Part shown: positions 23,680 through 32,828 of the stretch, in pieces
Layout of the letters: every line of letters starts with the position of its first letter
Position numbering within the stretch: position 1 is the first letter of the stretch
Made by a program: the position numbers and the translations under genes
Notes under the pieces: model-generated
The model's input: the letters and a program-made list of their open reading frames with translations, nothing else
What the model was told of the DNA's origin: nothing
Database searches by the model: none
Assembly (NCBI GenBank): GCA_003327455.1
Contig: QOQU01000009.1
Span: forward strand, 80,990-144,989
Source of the DNA: Anaerolineae bacterium
Lineage (GTDB): Bacteria > Chloroflexota > Anaerolineae > Anaerolineales > UBA4823
DNA: 64,000 nt
Direction of reading: 5' to 3'

Positions 23680-25601
23680 AGATTCTCCTCCCCTGTTCGT
23701 GCAAACGTGATGTTGGGGTTTGACTGGCGCACTCGAAAACGAAAGCCAACCCGCCCAATGTGAATCAGATCCCCATCTTCGATGGTGACCCCTTCCTGGG
23801 ATACGGGTGTATAGTTGACCCAGGTTCCCATCAGAGAGCCGAGGTCGTAAATGCGGAATTTCCCATCTGCCTGTCGTTCAAGGCGGGCATGGCTCCCTTC
23901 AACGGTCGAGTCATCGATCACCAAAAGATTTTGCAAAGCATTGCTGCCTATGGTCAATTGATCGGTGACCATCGTAAAGGCACCACCTGTATCCTCAGTA
24001 AGGGAGTCACCCAATCGGTATAACAAGGCAAAGACAGTTGGTTTGGCAGGAGGAGTTGAGGGTGAGCGCGCCTCGCCCGATCGATTAACATTCATCTTCG
24101 AAAGCGGTAAGGGTGCAATAGGAACGGGTTGCGTTAAAGGGTCTAGAGGTTGCTTTTTCTGGAGGCCTAGTCGGCGGCTCAAACGTTGGGAAGTTGGTAC
24201 AAACTGACCACGCAGGGTGAGAACCAGGGCGAGGAAAGCAACAGCAAAGAACCCCAGGGTGAGGATGATCAGGGGAAGATTGCGGCTGACAATTTTAGAG
24301 GGTGCGGGTACAGGACGATTGACCTTGACCAGAATTGGTGTCGCGACGGTCCTGGCAGTCATTCCAAACTCATCCATGATCTCCGCTTGCAGAACGTGTT
24401 GCCCGCTTTGCCTGTACTCGCTCAGATTCCAGACGAAACTATCAAAAGGCGGTTCGAGTTGGTCGAGAATCAATTGATTATCAACATACACGCGCAGTCT
24501 GGTAATCGCCCGCGGCCTGCCATCTGGAAATTCGATGAGAAGGTTCAATCGAAAGGTTTGGGGGTTCAGGTCTTCGGTTGAGTTAGCAATTGCAGAGGCG
24601 TTTTCTGGGAGCTGACGAAGGATCTCGGCTGGTGGGGCAAGGAAGACAACATTAGGTGCTTGAAGGTTAATGCGAAAGTCAACCGGTTGCGAGCGAATCA
24701 CCGTTTCGCCGATCTGAACCTCTGCTTCCAGTTGCCTTTCACTCCCACCCTCTGGTGAGGTGAGGTAGCGAAGCGCATAAACAAACCGCAAAGGCTCTAA
24801 GATAACTTCGGGATCGGGTTGATCTTCTGGATTGGCAAGTACCCAGAAACCCCCTTGAGTCTCTTCCGCCAAAGGTTTAAGAGCGTTGATTGCCTGTGGG
24901 TTAGCAGTTGCCGGTGTGGTCAAGACCCACACTACAATCCGCACCCCGTTTTGCTGAGCTTGTTGCAGGGCATTTTGAATGGCGAGACTTTGATCACCAC
25001 CCAATGGCGCGGTTATGAAAAAAACTACTCTTTCCATACCATAACGGGGGGGTGGATCAGACGCGATTTCGATTCCTTTCATCAATGAATCCAAGGATGG
25101 ATTCGCATCGCCAGGCACCCGATAGGAGGCCAGGGTATAAAACAACTCGAGGGGATTGTTCAGGTGAGAACGGCTGGGGCCATCGGTGACGATGATGCTC
25201 AAATCGTCAATGGTCGAACCCAGACGTCTTCTCGCCCAATCTACCAGTCCATCCATCAAGTAGTCATAGCGCGTATTGCCTTGCGCATCGCGCACGAGAA
25301 AGGCTGCACTTGGATTCAGGACAAAAACTACCTGCGCACCAACCCGTTGTTCTTTGAGTTCCTGGAGGTTAATTGGTGTGCTATTTTCGTAAAGCTGAAC
25401 ATTGGAAATAGATAACCCATGGATGAATTTGCCGGAGCGAGAAAATACTTTAAGCATGGGGCGCATCAGGGGGAACTCTTGGGGAGGAGGAAGGAACAGA
25501 ACTACAAAGCCCTCTGGCGTACTTTGGGCGTGGACTGAATTACCGAAGAGCAGACTCAAAACCAGAATTGTCCCAATCCAACCAGGCAAATAGCGCATCA
25601 T
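23676..25601 (-). CDS. Membrane protein with VWA-like and FHA domains
   Basis: Product of 641 residues. A signal peptide or N-terminal anchor (about 5-26) leads to a VWA-like domain (~88-270; VVFVLNPSAA, LSIIVTDGPS, ERVVFFITAPLGG) whose canonical DxSxS metal site reads NPSAA and is degenerate. Then come Ig-like beta domains (~300-435), a transmembrane helix (~448-472) and a cytoplasmic FHA domain (~545-635) with IGSN, VEGSHARLE and NYTP, the conserved phosphothreonine-binding residues. The layout suggests an outside-to-inside signalling receptor. The stop overlaps the start of the PP2C phosphatase gene. Start could be either of two adjacent ATGs. Confidence 0.8.
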   Translation of the reverse strand: MMRYLPGWIGTILVLSLLFGNSVHAQSTPEGFVVLFLPPPQEFPLMRPMLKVFSRSGKFIHGLSISNVQLYENSTPINLQELKEQRVGAQVVFVLNPSAAFLVRDAQGNTRYDYLMDGLVDWARRRLGSTIDDLSIIVTDGPSRSHLNNPLELFYTLASYRVPGDANPSLDSLMKGIEIASDPPPRYGMERVVFFITAPLGGDQSLAIQNALQQAQQNGVRIVVWVLTTPATANPQAINALKPLAEETQGGFWVLANPEDQPDPEVILEPLRFVYALRYLTSPEGGSERQLEAEVQIGETVIRSQPVDFRINLQAPNVVFLAPPAEILRQLPENASAIANSTEDLNPQTFRLNLLIEFPDGRPRAITRLRVYVDNQLILDQLEPPFDSFVWNLSEYRQSGQHVLQAEIMDEFGMTARTVATPILVKVNRPVPAPSKIVSRNLPLIILTLGFFAVAFLALVLTLRGQFVPTSQRLSRRLGLQKKQPLDPLTQPVPIAPLPLSKMNVNRSGEARSPSTPPAKPTVFALLYRLGDSLTEDTGGAFTMVTDQLTIGSNALQNLLVIDDSTVEGSHARLERQADGKFRIYDLGSLMGTWVNYTPVSQEGVTIEDGDLIHIGRVGFRFRVRQSNPNITFARTGEENL

Positions 25602-25622
25602 GGTAATTCTAGCATACCTTAG

Positions 25623-26654
<1,032 letters not shown>

Positions 26655-26668
26655 AACGAAGCGCCGGA

Positions 26669-28729
26669 ATGGTTTCAGATTCTCAAGCACTATTTTCTTC
26701 TTATCAAGAGCGGTGGGGGTTGATTTATGTGCGCCTGACTGCAGGTCTGATCGGTTTGCTTTCTCTACGCATTGGAGGAGTGCTGATCCAGCAAGCCCTC
26801 GCTCAGGGCTTACTGAGTGCTTCGCGCCGCTATCAGGCTGCTATCCTGATTTCAGGTCTTGTTTTTCTGATTTCGCTGATTGTAGTGGCAGGCAGTTTTG
26901 GGAGAGGAAAAGACCGCTGTCGGAAGGCTCTGCATTCGGGAACTCTTAGATTAGCTGGCTGGGGAAAGTTTAACCTGATCATCCTGGTAGTATTTAACCT
27001 TCTCCTGAGCCTGGCGTTGATAGAACGGAGCGCTGGATTTTTTCAACCCTACTGGACGCGTTTAGGCGGTCTGGCTCTCTTGTTTCTCCTGGGAATCCCT
27101 TTTGTGCAGGCGACCTTTGCATTCCAGAGCCCTGCTTATACCCTCAGCGTTTCCTTTCTGATCAGTGCGCTCACGCTCCAGATCGTTTCCCTGCTGACCA
27201 ATGTTTCTACCTATCCCTTTACTCTGGAATGGTCCGAAGCCAGCCGCTATTACTATGCCTCGCTTTTTCGAGGTGAGCAGATTTATGGTTTCAAAACAGC
27301 CTGGAGCGTCTTGCATCCCAGCCGCTACTTGTTGCAGGCAGTTCCGTTTTTATTGCCGCAATCCCCTCTCTGGCTACACCGCCTCTGGCAGGTGGGGTTA
27401 TGGATTGGAATTAGCGGGATAACAGCTTACGCTGTAATGTGGCGTTTTGGCAGGGGATTATCCGCCTGGCAGCGGAGGATTGGGGGTGCATGGTTCTTTC
27501 TGTACTTATTGTTTGGACCGATTTATTATCATCTGCAACTCGCTGTCCTACCCTTGCTGTTTGGCTTTCAGCCGCATCCTAAATCGAACACCACCAGAGG
27601 GGTTTCGATCTTGCTTTTTGTCCTCTGCTCGCTATGGGCAGGTTTGAGCCGGGTGAACTGGTATCCCGTTCCGGCTTTGATTGCGATCATTCTTTACATC
27701 CTGGAGACCCCTTACAAAGGAAATTTCTGGCGCTATATCTGGCGCCCGCTGATGTGGGCAATCGCAGGGATAAGCCTGGCTCTGCTCGCTCATTGGGGCT
27801 ATATCCAGGTATCGGGTAATCCTGCAGCCTGGTTTGGTACCAGTTTGACTTCCCAATTGCTCTGGTATCGCCTGTTGCCCAACCCAACTTACCCGCCTGG
27901 CATTCTCCTGGCTTCGTGGATCGTGATCCTGCCGTTGATTTGGTTGATCTATTGCCAGCTCAATCCCTATCGGGCTTCGTTTCATCCCTGGCGCTGGCTG
28001 GGGTTAGGAGGTATCTTGTTGGTGTTGTACTTGGGTGGGTGCGTGGTGAGCGTCAAGATCGGCGGTGGTAGCAATTTACATAACCTGGATGCCTTTTGGA
28101 TGTGCTTAGGGATTGTTTTTGTTGCTATCATGACCCGGAACTTCTCTTTCGACGATTCTCCCGCGCAAACTGATCAGCCTGCGCCTGACCTGCCAACGGC
28201 GATGAGAGACCGGTTGAGCCAGATAGCGCGGGTTGCCACTTTGATTGTGCCAGCCTTCTTCCTCTTAGCCTCCCTTGAGCCGTTTTTCCATCCTGACTGG
28301 AATGCCACCGAAAAAGCGTTGCGCCGTATTCAGAGCCTGGTCAAAGAGGTGCCTCCTGATCGGGAAATCCTGTTGATTTCAGAGCGCCATTTGATCACCT
28401 TCGGCTACCTTACAGGCATCCGTCTGGTGCCAGAATATGAGCGCGTTTTCCTGATGGAGATGGCGATGGCGAACAATCAGCCTTATCTCCAGCAGTTTTA
28501 TCAAGACCTGCGGGAGCATCGCTTTGCATTGATCGTTAATGAGCCACTTTATACGGCTACAAAGAGTCAACCACTGCGCTTTGGCGAGGAAAACAACGTC
28601 TGGGTGGAGCGAGTGTCACAGCCTTTGCTTTGCTATTACAAACCGCTTCAACAGGCACGAATGTTATTGCGCGGGGAGGAAATCCAGTTCCTCGAACCGC
28701 GTTCGAAAACGGCGCCGGGTTGCCCATGA
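26669..28729 (+). CDS. Polytopic GT-C-like membrane protein, type A copy 1
   Basis: Product of 686 residues with about a dozen hydrophobic segments. It is a paralogue of the protein at 30754: both carry SRYYYASLF, HPSRYLLQA, VSVKIGGGSNLHN and ERHL.TFG...MEMAMAN. The polytopic core, a Ser-Arg-Tyr acidic loop and a soluble C-terminal domain recall the GT-C glycosyltransferases that use polyprenyl-phosphate sugars, but no characterised family is named with confidence. The type-B partner follows 28 nt later. The next gene block supplies a polyprenyl-phosphate glycosyltransferase that could make the donor. Function inferred from context only. Confidence 0.7.
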   Translation: MVSDSQALFSSYQERWGLIYVRLTAGLIGLLSLRIGGVLIQQALAQGLLSASRRYQAAILISGLVFLISLIVVAGSFGRGKDRCRKALHSGTLRLAGWGKFNLIILVVFNLLLSLALIERSAGFFQPYWTRLGGLALLFLLGIPFVQATFAFQSPAYTLSVSFLISALTLQIVSLLTNVSTYPFTLEWSEASRYYYASLFRGEQIYGFKTAWSVLHPSRYLLQAVPFLLPQSPLWLHRLWQVGLWIGISGITAYAVMWRFGRGLSAWQRRIGGAWFFLYLLFGPIYYHLQLAVLPLLFGFQPHPKSNTTRGVSILLFVLCSLWAGLSRVNWYPVPALIAIILYILETPYKGNFWRYIWRPLMWAIAGISLALLAHWGYIQVSGNPAAWFGTSLTSQLLWYRLLPNPTYPPGILLASWIVILPLIWLIYCQLNPYRASFHPWRWLGLGGILLVLYLGGCVVSVKIGGGSNLHNLDAFWMCLGIVFVAIMTRNFSFDDSPAQTDQPAPDLPTAMRDRLSQIARVATLIVPAFFLLASLEPFFHPDWNATEKALRRIQSLVKEVPPDREILLISERHLITFGYLTGIRLVPEYERVFLMEMAMANNQPYLQQFYQDLREHRFALIVNEPLYTATKSQPLRFGEENNVWVERVSQPLLCYYKPLQQARMLLRGEEIQFLEPRSKTAPGCP

Positions 28730-28757
28730 AACCTGATAGGGAATAGCGATTGACCAG

Positions 28758-30761
28758 ATGAGCACGTATCTCCTTCGAGGTTCGTTTGTTCCATTAGCTG
28801 TTTTCTGTGCCCTCTCTTGCCTGTGGTGGCTGGCGGGCTGGCTGCTTACACGCTCGCTCTTTCTCCTGAAGGCGCGTGAGAGAGTCATGGCCGGGCTGGG
28901 GTTGGGATTTCTTCTCCATATCGTCCTGGCAAATCTGCTGGCTCACCTTTTCCCATTCTCAATAGCTTATTGGCTGGGCGTTTTCTTGCTATTAGCTGGG
29001 GCTGTTGGGCTGGCTTTGCGTTCTCCTTCTCGTCGACCGGTGTTGCCGGAGGTTAAGGAGAGTGTTTTTATCATTCTGGCTTTTTTTCTGTTATTTGGTT
29101 TGTTTTCGCTCATCAATCGTGGACTGGCGATTTTTGATGAAGGCTATAATTTGCCCCTGGTTTCGCGTATGGCGGCCGGTGATGTTCCACCACACTTTTT
29201 CTTCTATCCGTCCGCTCCCATGCCTTATCATTACGGCCTGCATCTCTTTGCCGCCGCGCTGGTGCGCTTGGGAGGATTGACTGTTTGGAGTGCCTTCGAT
29301 CTCAGCCGCGCCTTTACCCATGCGCTGATGTTGATCCTGGCGGGTCTCTGGTTCTGGAGGATGACTCAGAGCTACTGGAAGGCCGTTGCCGGAGCTACGA
29401 TCGTCTATTTTGCTGGCGGCACGCAATGGCTTTTGCTGTTGGTTCCACCGAACTGGCTGGCGCGTTTTGGTGAGCACATCCCCTTGATCAATGCTGCCGC
29501 TGTGAGCGGTCAGAATCTGCTCGATGTGATTTCCCGCCCATGGAACATTGAGAACGGCATAGGCCCTTTATTCCCCTTTGCATTCATCAGCGGCATCTTT
29601 TTGCCCCAAAATCTGGCCTTGACCAGTACAGGCGCCTGTCTGGCGCTTACGATATTTCTACTGCTTTTGCTCGATCGCCCCAATCTCTCCCTGACGGGAG
29701 AGTTGTTGCTGAGTCTGGTGCTCGCCTCGCTGGCGCTTACCGGGGAGCATTTGTTTGTCCTGGTGATGGCTGCCATTGGGATTATCTGGCTGACCAGAGT
29801 GCTTTTACATCCTTCCGGCTGGAATTTTAGCAGGCTGCTTGGGTTATTTCTGCCAGCGACGATCTTGAGCCTGAGTATGGGCGGGGTGATGACTGTTTGG
29901 GTCGGACGCCTGATTTCAACCTTGTTGGGTAGAGAAAGCTTGTATGGTTTTGGATTAACCGGCTTTCGCTTCTACTGGCCGCCTGCGGTGATGTCGGTCC
30001 ATTTTGGAAGGCTGGAGTTGTGGCAACCATACCATCTGATCGTTGCTCTGGCTCAAATGGGGCCCGCTTTGGTCTTAATCCTTCTCTCATCCTGGAGGTT
30101 GAGGAATCACTGGCGGCGAGGGCGTTGGTTAACCACAGCGCTGGTTCTATCCCCCTGGCTGGGCGGCACACTCTCGCTTTTCCTTGAATACCAGGAGCGG
30201 GCGCGAGAGATCACTCGCTTCCTGGATATCTCTTTACTACTCGGCGTGATCCTCGCTCTGCCCCTGCTTTTACGGGTTTTGCCCCGCGTCCAACGTTCAC
30301 TACAATGGCTGATTCTGGTGGGATTGGGCTGCCTGACCTTTAGCGGTTTGGCGACGTTTGCAGTTCAATTGCTGGCTATTCCAACCCCTCAATATACCTA
30401 TTTCATCACCCCTTTGGATGTCCAATTCTCTCGAAAGTACTGGAATACATTATCGCCTCAAGCGCAAATCTTCGACCCTAACGCGGCTCGTTCTGTGGTG
30501 ATCTTTGGTCGAAATGTGGGCTTGGTCAGTGAAGATTATCGCAAACCCCTTCCTACCTGGTTGCAATTGGTCGAAAACTTCTCTACCCAAAATCTGGCAG
30601 AAGCAGGATATACCCATATCTACCTCGATGATCAGTACTGGAAACGACTGTCGAGTGTCGAAAAGACGACTCTGGAGCGGAGTTGTGTAAAATTGGTCGA
30701 TTCGTTTGTTCGGGAGGAACAATTCCGTTCTCTTTACACCATCGAGGACTGCGATGAGTAA
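28758..30761 (+). CDS. Polytopic GT-C-like membrane protein, type B copy 1
   Basis: Product of 667 residues with many transmembrane helices. A loop near residue 125 reads GLAIFDEGYNLPLVSRM followed by PYHYGLH, an Asp-Glu-rich loop like the catalytic loop of GT-C enzymes. A soluble C-terminal part contains IFDPN and the VIFGRNVG stretch. It is a paralogue of the protein at 32826, not clearly related to the type-A proteins beside it beyond topology. The start ATG follows weak Shine-Dalgarno sequence, and the 3' end overlaps the next gene by 8 nt. Possible role: transfers a sugar from a polyprenyl-phosphate donor outside the membrane. Confidence 0.7.
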   Translation: MSTYLLRGSFVPLAVFCALSCLWWLAGWLLTRSLFLLKARERVMAGLGLGFLLHIVLANLLAHLFPFSIAYWLGVFLLLAGAVGLALRSPSRRPVLPEVKESVFIILAFFLLFGLFSLINRGLAIFDEGYNLPLVSRMAAGDVPPHFFFYPSAPMPYHYGLHLFAAALVRLGGLTVWSAFDLSRAFTHALMLILAGLWFWRMTQSYWKAVAGATIVYFAGGTQWLLLLVPPNWLARFGEHIPLINAAAVSGQNLLDVISRPWNIENGIGPLFPFAFISGIFLPQNLALTSTGACLALTIFLLLLLDRPNLSLTGELLLSLVLASLALTGEHLFVLVMAAIGIIWLTRVLLHPSGWNFSRLLGLFLPATILSLSMGGVMTVWVGRLISTLLGRESLYGFGLTGFRFYWPPAVMSVHFGRLELWQPYHLIVALAQMGPALVLILLSSWRLRNHWRRGRWLTTALVLSPWLGGTLSLFLEYQERAREITRFLDISLLLGVILALPLLLRVLPRVQRSLQWLILVGLGCLTFSGLATFAVQLLAIPTPQYTYFITPLDVQFSRKYWNTLSPQAQIFDPNAARSVVIFGRNVGLVSEDYRKPLPTWLQLVENFSTQNLAEAGYTHIYLDDQYWKRLSSVEKTTLERSCVKLVDSFVREEQFRSLYTIEDCDE

Positions 30762-32769
30762 TGGAATGTATCTCCGTCTTTCCAGCCTCCTATTAGTATT
30801 TCTTTCCTTAACCACAGCCTACCGCTGGATTTTACAGGGCTACCAGTACGATAGCTGGTTTCTCCCACGCCGGGTGGTGGTCAATCTCCTGGTCCTTGGT
30901 CTGGGCGTGTTGATCCAAGGCGCTGTAATCTGGCTCTCAACCTCGGAGGTTCGCCATCGGATCGCAGGTCGGCTATCTCGATGGTTCCGCTCCGCTTTTC
31001 TGAGCGGGCTGGGGATAGCCATAATTGGCCTGGGGGCGACATTTCTGGCTTTTGGGCAATTTGGTGACCCCTATCTGGATTGGATGGCGCGTTTATGGCT
31101 TTTCCTTCAATCGGTGTGGTGGATTGGCGCAATTCTCTATTTGCGCAATGAGGGAAGAGAAAATTTGCCGCTAACGATTTTGCGGGCGCTCTTGATGGGT
31201 GGTTTTTGTTTCAGCGTGGGTTCGTTCCTGCCCAAGGTTTCAACCCATCCATTTTCCCTGGATTGGTCGGAGACCAGTCGGTATTACTATGCTTCTTTGT
31301 TCTTTGCTGAGCAGGTGTATGGTGTGAAAGCAGCCTGGAGCCCTTTGCACCCCAGCCGTTATCTCCTCCAGGCAATCCCTTTCCTGTTTCATCCTTTGCC
31401 ACTTTGGGTTCATCGCTTCTGGCAGGTTGTGCTTTGGATTGGATGCTCTGCAGGGACAAGCTGGCTTTTAGTGCGGAGATTGCGACTTGAAAAGGATCGC
31501 TGGCTGGCATGGCTGTACGGCTATCTTTTCCTGATGGTCGGCGCAGTTTATTACCATTTGTTGGTGATTCCAGCATTGCTGTTTGCCTTTTGTGCAACTC
31601 AATTTGACAATAATCGCAAGAACATACATTTTGGAATTGCACTTCTCCTTGCTTCGGTCTGGGCAGGTATCAGCCGCGTCAACTGGTTGCCAATGCCAGC
31701 AATTTTATTTGTGACACTCTATCTGTTGGAGCGTCCCACTCACGGGCAGAAAATTTGGCGTTACTTGTTTGCTCCTTTTTTGATTTCGGTTGCGAGTAGT
31801 CTGGTCGGGATGTTATCGTCTGCAGCCTATGTCAAACTCTCTGGTAACCCGGCAAACTATTTCACCTCCAGCTTCACCTCGGATCTGCTTTGGCAACGTT
31901 TATTGCCCAATCCCACCTATTATGGTGGTATTCTGCTGCCCATTTTCTTTGTCTCCTTTCCGGTAATACTCACCCTCTATGAAAAGCGTCTCCAGAGGCT
32001 TAACCTCGGCTGGTTGCGTGGTATTGGTTTAGCAGCCATTCTGGGAGTGCTTTTTTTAGTGGGAGTGATTGTCAGTGTAAAAATAGGGGGCGGTAGTAAT
32101 TTGCATAACTTCGATGGTTATCTGGTGGTCTTATGGTTAATTCTCTATTACTTTGCATGGGGCAGGGTAAAGAGCGAAAACGAGTCGCAAACATATTCTC
32201 CGCTCCAGAGGGCTGAAAATTTTGGCTTTTTCGGTAGCCTCTTTGTTCATCGCGAAGGTGCTTTCTGGCGAGTCATCCATGCCTGGCTGGTTATTGCTCC
32301 TTTACCCTTTGCCATCTTTCAGGGAGGGCCTGTTAAAACCTACCCGCCCGAAAGGGTAGAAGAAGCGCTGGATGCCCTGTACTCTATCGTAGAGAAAGCG
32401 ACTGACGCTCATAAGGAAATTCTGTTCATCACCGAACGCCATCTACTGACCTTCGGAGTTTTACCCAATGTGCCTTTGGTCGCTGATTACGAGAAAGTTT
32501 GGTTGATGGAAATGGCGATGGCGAATCATCGCCAGTATTTAGAAAAGTTCTATGCCGATTTAGCCAAACGTCGTTTTGCTGTGATTGTTTCGACCCAAAC
32601 CTACCTCTCGCCTCAAGGAGACACCGGTCGGTTTGGAGATGAAAACCGTGCCTGGCGTAAGCGAGTCAACCGCCCTGTCTTATGTTACTATAAGCCTTAT
32701 CTGCGTTTTCGCGAATTCAACTTCGAAATCCTGTTGCCGCGCGAGCAAGTCCAACGGCGGTGTCGTTAA
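30754..32769 (+). CDS. Polytopic GT-C-like membrane protein, type A copy 2
   Basis: Product of 671 residues. The ATG at 30754 overlaps the type-B copy-1 stop by 8 nt; the frame extends up to 30706 but the start of the hydrophobic region fits 30754. Same design as the type-A copy 1: a Trp-Ser-Glu-Thr-Ser-Arg-Tyr loop, HPSRYLLQA, GGGSNLHN and the conserved ERHLLTFG and MEMAMAN segments of the C-terminal part. Most of the protein is transmembrane. The copy presumably arose by tandem duplication of an A-B gene pair and may have a changed substrate. No direct evidence for activity. Confidence 0.7.
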   Translation: MSNGMYLRLSSLLLVFLSLTTAYRWILQGYQYDSWFLPRRVVVNLLVLGLGVLIQGAVIWLSTSEVRHRIAGRLSRWFRSAFLSGLGIAIIGLGATFLAFGQFGDPYLDWMARLWLFLQSVWWIGAILYLRNEGRENLPLTILRALLMGGFCFSVGSFLPKVSTHPFSLDWSETSRYYYASLFFAEQVYGVKAAWSPLHPSRYLLQAIPFLFHPLPLWVHRFWQVVLWIGCSAGTSWLLVRRLRLEKDRWLAWLYGYLFLMVGAVYYHLLVIPALLFAFCATQFDNNRKNIHFGIALLLASVWAGISRVNWLPMPAILFVTLYLLERPTHGQKIWRYLFAPFLISVASSLVGMLSSAAYVKLSGNPANYFTSSFTSDLLWQRLLPNPTYYGGILLPIFFVSFPVILTLYEKRLQRLNLGWLRGIGLAAILGVLFLVGVIVSVKIGGGSNLHNFDGYLVVLWLILYYFAWGRVKSENESQTYSPLQRAENFGFFGSLFVHREGAFWRVIHAWLVIAPLPFAIFQGGPVKTYPPERVEEALDALYSIVEKATDAHKEILFITERHLLTFGVLPNVPLVADYEKVWLMEMAMANHRQYLEKFYADLAKRRFAVIVSTQTYLSPQGDTGRFGDENRAWRKRVNRPVLCYYKPYLRFREFNFEILLPREQVQRRCR

Positions 32770-32806
32770 ACCCTTGTTTGATTGAATATTCTGGTATATC
32801 CTTTCC

Positions 32807-32828
32807 AGGAGGTTTACCTCATGTAATG
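32807..32828 (+). promoter_or_regulatory. Shine-Dalgarno with start-stop codon pair before the second B gene
   Basis: AGGAGG (32807-32812) is ideally spaced for an ATG at 32821, but that codon is followed at once by TAA (32824-32826). The real in-frame ATG starts at 32826 in the overlap TAATG. Ribosomes may stop and restart here, lowering expression. Confidence 0.4.
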
